Assembly: GCA_900555525.1 (NCBI GenBank)
Contig: USLP01000044.1
Span: 1 to 8,286 of the forward strand
Direction: 5' to 3'
Length of the DNA: 8,286 bases
Source: an uncultured Eubacteriales bacterium
GTDB taxonomy: Bacteria; Bacillota; Clostridia; UMGS1840
In this document: piece by piece, positions 6,532-8,286 of the stretch
Layout of the letters: each line of letters starts with the position of its first letter
How positions within the stretch are numbered: position 1 is the stretch's first letter
Notes under the pieces: generated by a model
What the model was told of the DNA's origin: nothing
Database searches by the model: none
Seen by the model: only the letters and a program-made list of their open reading frames with translations
Translations under genes and position numbers: made by a program

Positions 6532-7014
6532 ATGGTACTTTATATTTCTCTTACGGTTGTAATACTTGCCCTCACAAGAGCGCTTGCTTATTGGGGGATA
6601 TATTTTTTGAAAGGGAACGAAATAACGCTTATAAACGGTGTTTTGAATTTGACCTACGTCGAAAACACGGGTGCGGCATTCGGAATTTTCAAAAATTCCA
6701 CATCTATGCTGAGTTTTATCGGGATAGCGCTTTTTGTTGTAATAACATATATTGCGGCGAGCAAAAAAGACCTCGGCACATATACGAAAATTCTTATGGC
6801 TTGCCTTGCGGGGGGCGGACTTTCCAACGTATGCGACCGACTTTCTTTCGGCTATGTCGTTGACTACATAAATTTTTGCCTTATAAATTATCCTGTTTTT
6901 AACCTTGCCGATATTTGCGTTGTTTTAAGCTGTATATTGCTTGCCGTAAAAATCTGCTTCGATGGGAATGATGATAAAAATGAGAATAATAACGCTGACG
7001 GTGCAAACGGATAA
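6532..7014 (+). CDS. lspA: signal peptidase II (prolipoprotein signal peptidase)
   Basis: A 160-residue integral membrane aspartic protease that removes the signal peptide from diacylglyceryl-modified prolipoproteins. Four membrane helices are visible (about 3-20, 58-76, 85-98, 123-143). Catalytic motifs: VENTGAAFGIF (43-53), GGLSNVCDRL (95-104) with catalytic D102, and FNLADI (123-128) with catalytic D127. Two oddities. The first helix reads ALTRALAYW where relatives usually have a D-Q-x-x-K pattern, so the conserved D and K are absent. The usual GN before the first catalytic Asp is SN. The tail after residue 143 is hydrophilic and rich in Asn and Asp. ATG 6532 uses an AAAGGA site that overlaps the nth stop. 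The end of the gene overlaps the next start. Confidence 0.9.
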   Translation: MVLYISLTVVILALTRALAYWGIYFLKGNEITLINGVLNLTYVENTGAAFGIFKNSTSMLSFIGIALFVVITYIAASKKDLGTYTKILMACLAGGGLSNVCDRLSFGYVVDYINFCLINYPVFNLADICVVLSCILLAVKICFDGNDDKNENNNADGANG

Positions 7015-7906
7015 AGCCGAGCGTACAGATAAATATATTTCGGAGAATATCCCCGAACTTACACGGAGCCGTGTACAAAAGCTTATAAGTGAAAATCATG
7101 TAACGGTGAACGGAAAACCGTGCAGTAAAAAGCTTTCGGTGAACAAAGGCGACGAAATAACGGTAGAAATCCCCGAACCCGAAATTTTAAAAGCCGTACC
7201 GCAGGATATACCGCTTGATATTGTATATGAGGACGATGAGCTTTTGGTTGTGAATAAACCCCGGGGAATGGTCGTTCACCCTGCCGCAGGCAATCCCGAC
7301 GGCACGCTCGTGAATGCGCTTATGTTTCATTGCGGCGAACGTCTTTCTTCCATAAACGGTGTTGTCCGCCCGGGAATTGTGCATAGAATAGATAAGGACA
7401 CGAGCGGGCTTTTGATGGTTGCGAAAACGGATTTTTCGCATCTTTCGCTGTCCGAACAAATAAAGGAACATTCCTTTAAAAGGCAGTATATCGCACTTGT
7501 AGACGGAAAACTCAAGGAGGACAGCGGTACAATAAATAAGCCTATCGGAAGAAGCGAAAAAGACAGGAAAAAAATGACGGTAACATATACGAATTCCAGA
7601 GATGCCGTAACGGATTACGAAGTGCTGAAGAGATATTCAAAAAATACGCTTATACGCTGTACGCTCCATACGGGACGTACACATCAGATAAGGGTTCATA
7701 TGCTGTCGGTCGGACACCCGATAACGGGCGATAAGGTATACGGTCCCGAAAAACAGCCGCTTTTTTCCGAGGGACAGCTTCTTCATGCGTGTCTTTTGGG
7801 CTTTATACACCCGAAAACGAATGAATATATGGAGTTTTACGCTCCCGTACCGCAGGAATTCCGGGCGGTTATAGATAAATTGGAAAGGAAGGAAATCCAA
7901 ACATGA
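6980..7906 (+). CDS. RluD-family 23S rRNA pseudouridine synthase
   Basis: A 308-residue RluA/RluD-type enzyme that isomerises uridine to pseudouridine in large-subunit rRNA. An N-terminal S4 RNA-binding domain (about 14-63) has RTDKYISENIPELTRSRVQKLI-like features and VTVNG (41-45). The catalytic domain has VNKPRGMVVHPA (91-102) and HRIDKDTSGLLMVAKT (135-150), with catalytic D138, then TGRTHQIRVHM (231-241) and GHPITGDKVYG (245-255). Length is typical. I chose ATG 6980 (MRIITLTVQTDK); in-frame ATGs at 6962, 6968 and 6971 lengthen the N-terminus by 3-6 residues and have no better ribosome site. With this start the gene overlaps lspA by 35 bases. Which uridines it modifies (RluD, RluC or another paralogue's) cannot be told, so no symbol is given. 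Confidence 0.92.
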   Translation: MRIITLTVQTDKAERTDKYISENIPELTRSRVQKLISENHVTVNGKPCSKKLSVNKGDEITVEIPEPEILKAVPQDIPLDIVYEDDELLVVNKPRGMVVHPAAGNPDGTLVNALMFHCGERLSSINGVVRPGIVHRIDKDTSGLLMVAKTDFSHLSLSEQIKEHSFKRQYIALVDGKLKEDSGTINKPIGRSEKDRKKMTVTYTNSRDAVTDYEVLKRYSKNTLIRCTLHTGRTHQIRVHMLSVGHPITGDKVYGPEKQPLFSEGQLLHACLLGFIHPKTNEYMEFYAPVPQEFRAVIDKLERKEIQT

Positions 7907-8286
7907 AGGTTACAATTTTAGGTACAGGCGGCTGGGGAATGGCGCTCGCTTGTACTCTTTCTTTAAACAATGATATTATAATGTGGTCGCCTTTTACGGA
8001 GGAGACGGAAAATCTGAAAAAGGAACACGGCAACGAAAAGCTTCTCCCCGGAGTAAAAATTCCCGCTTGTGTAAAATATACGTCCGACTTGGAAACGGCG
8101 ATGAAGGACGCGCAAATAGTTGTTTATGTCGTCCCGTCATTTGCCGTAAGAGAAACCGCAAAAAAAACAGCGGAGCTTTTTGACCCCGATACCATGACAG
8201 CCGTCTGCGCCGCAAAGGGCATGGAGGACGGCACATTCCTTACGCTTACGGAGGTTATAGAATCCGAACTGCCGAAAAACAGTAAG
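7903..8286 (+). CDS. gpsA: glycerol-3-phosphate dehydrogenase [NAD(P)+], N-terminal part (runs off the window)
   Basis: The first 128 codons are open to the window edge; about 200 residues, including most of the catalytic C-terminal domain, are missing. The protein reduces dihydroxyacetone phosphate to sn-glycerol-3-phosphate for phospholipid synthesis. The NAD(P)-binding motif ILGTGGWGMALA (residues 5-16) is the GpsA pattern GxGxWGxALA. It is followed by YVVPSFAVRET and CAAKGMEDGT, which match the VPS and KG(I/L) blocks of the Rossmann domain. ATG 7903 overlaps the stop of the pseudouridine synthase gene (ATGA, 4 bases), and AAGGAAGG (7885-7892) is a strong ribosome site 10 bases before it, so coupling is likely. 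Confidence 0.93.
   Translation, partial: MKVTILGTGGWGMALACTLSLNNDIIMWSPFTEETENLKKEHGNEKLLPGVKIPACVKYTSDLETAMKDAQIVVYVVPSFAVRETAKKTAELFDPDTMTAVCAAKGMEDGTFLTLTEVIESELPKNSK

Overview
The window looks like a chromosomal segment from a low-to-medium GC Gram-positive anaerobe of the class Clostridia (Firmicutes/Bacillota). I base this on AT-leaning codon use, strong Shine-Dalgarno sites, sigma-A type promoters with consensus TTGACA/TATAAT boxes, the walJ-rlmH gene pair, and a TetR-DUF6323-DUF6179 cluster of a kind I associate with Clostridia. Genus cannot be told from the sequence. Coding density is very high, and no stretch of 300 bases lacks a gene. I see no tRNA, rRNA, CRISPR array, insertion sequence or prophage gene.

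Layout. (1) Positions 1-1330, plus strand: the end of an operon with a WalJ-type metallo-beta-lactamase-fold hydrolase and rlmH, which methylates 23S rRNA; the two overlap by one base (TAATG). A hairpin terminator at 1331-1354 sits in the 31-base gap to the next, convergent gene and can serve both strands. (2) Positions 1362-3799, minus strand: a three-gene cluster read from right to left, namely a TetR/AcrR-family regulator, a DUF6323 protein and a DUF6179 protein. The DUF6179 gene is broken by a +1 frameshift near 1896-1907 and also carries a run of ten C residues (G on the plus strand) in its coding sequence. (3) Positions 3800-3983: a divergent control region with two perfect TTGACA-17-TATAAT promoters, one for each direction. 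(4) Positions 3984-8286, plus strand: a tightly packed operon with a membrane-anchored nucleotide-sugar 4,6-dehydratase (CapD/PglF/WbpM class), endonuclease III (nth), signal peptidase II (lspA), an RluD-family pseudouridine synthase, and the first 128 codons of glycerol-3-phosphate dehydrogenase (gpsA), which runs off the window.

How it fits together. The two plus-strand operons are mainly housekeeping: cell-wall-linked hydrolase, rRNA modification, DNA base-excision repair, lipoprotein maturation, phospholipid precursor synthesis and surface-glycan sugar synthesis. The minus-strand TetR-DUF6323-DUF6179 cluster is the accessory part and the only one whose role is unknown. It is the best candidate here for an undescribed system, although the DUF6179 frame is interrupted in this copy. 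Nothing else in the window is clearly novel; the remaining findings are family-level oddities (a divergent N-terminus in LspA, a non-tyrosine SDR active site) or expression details.
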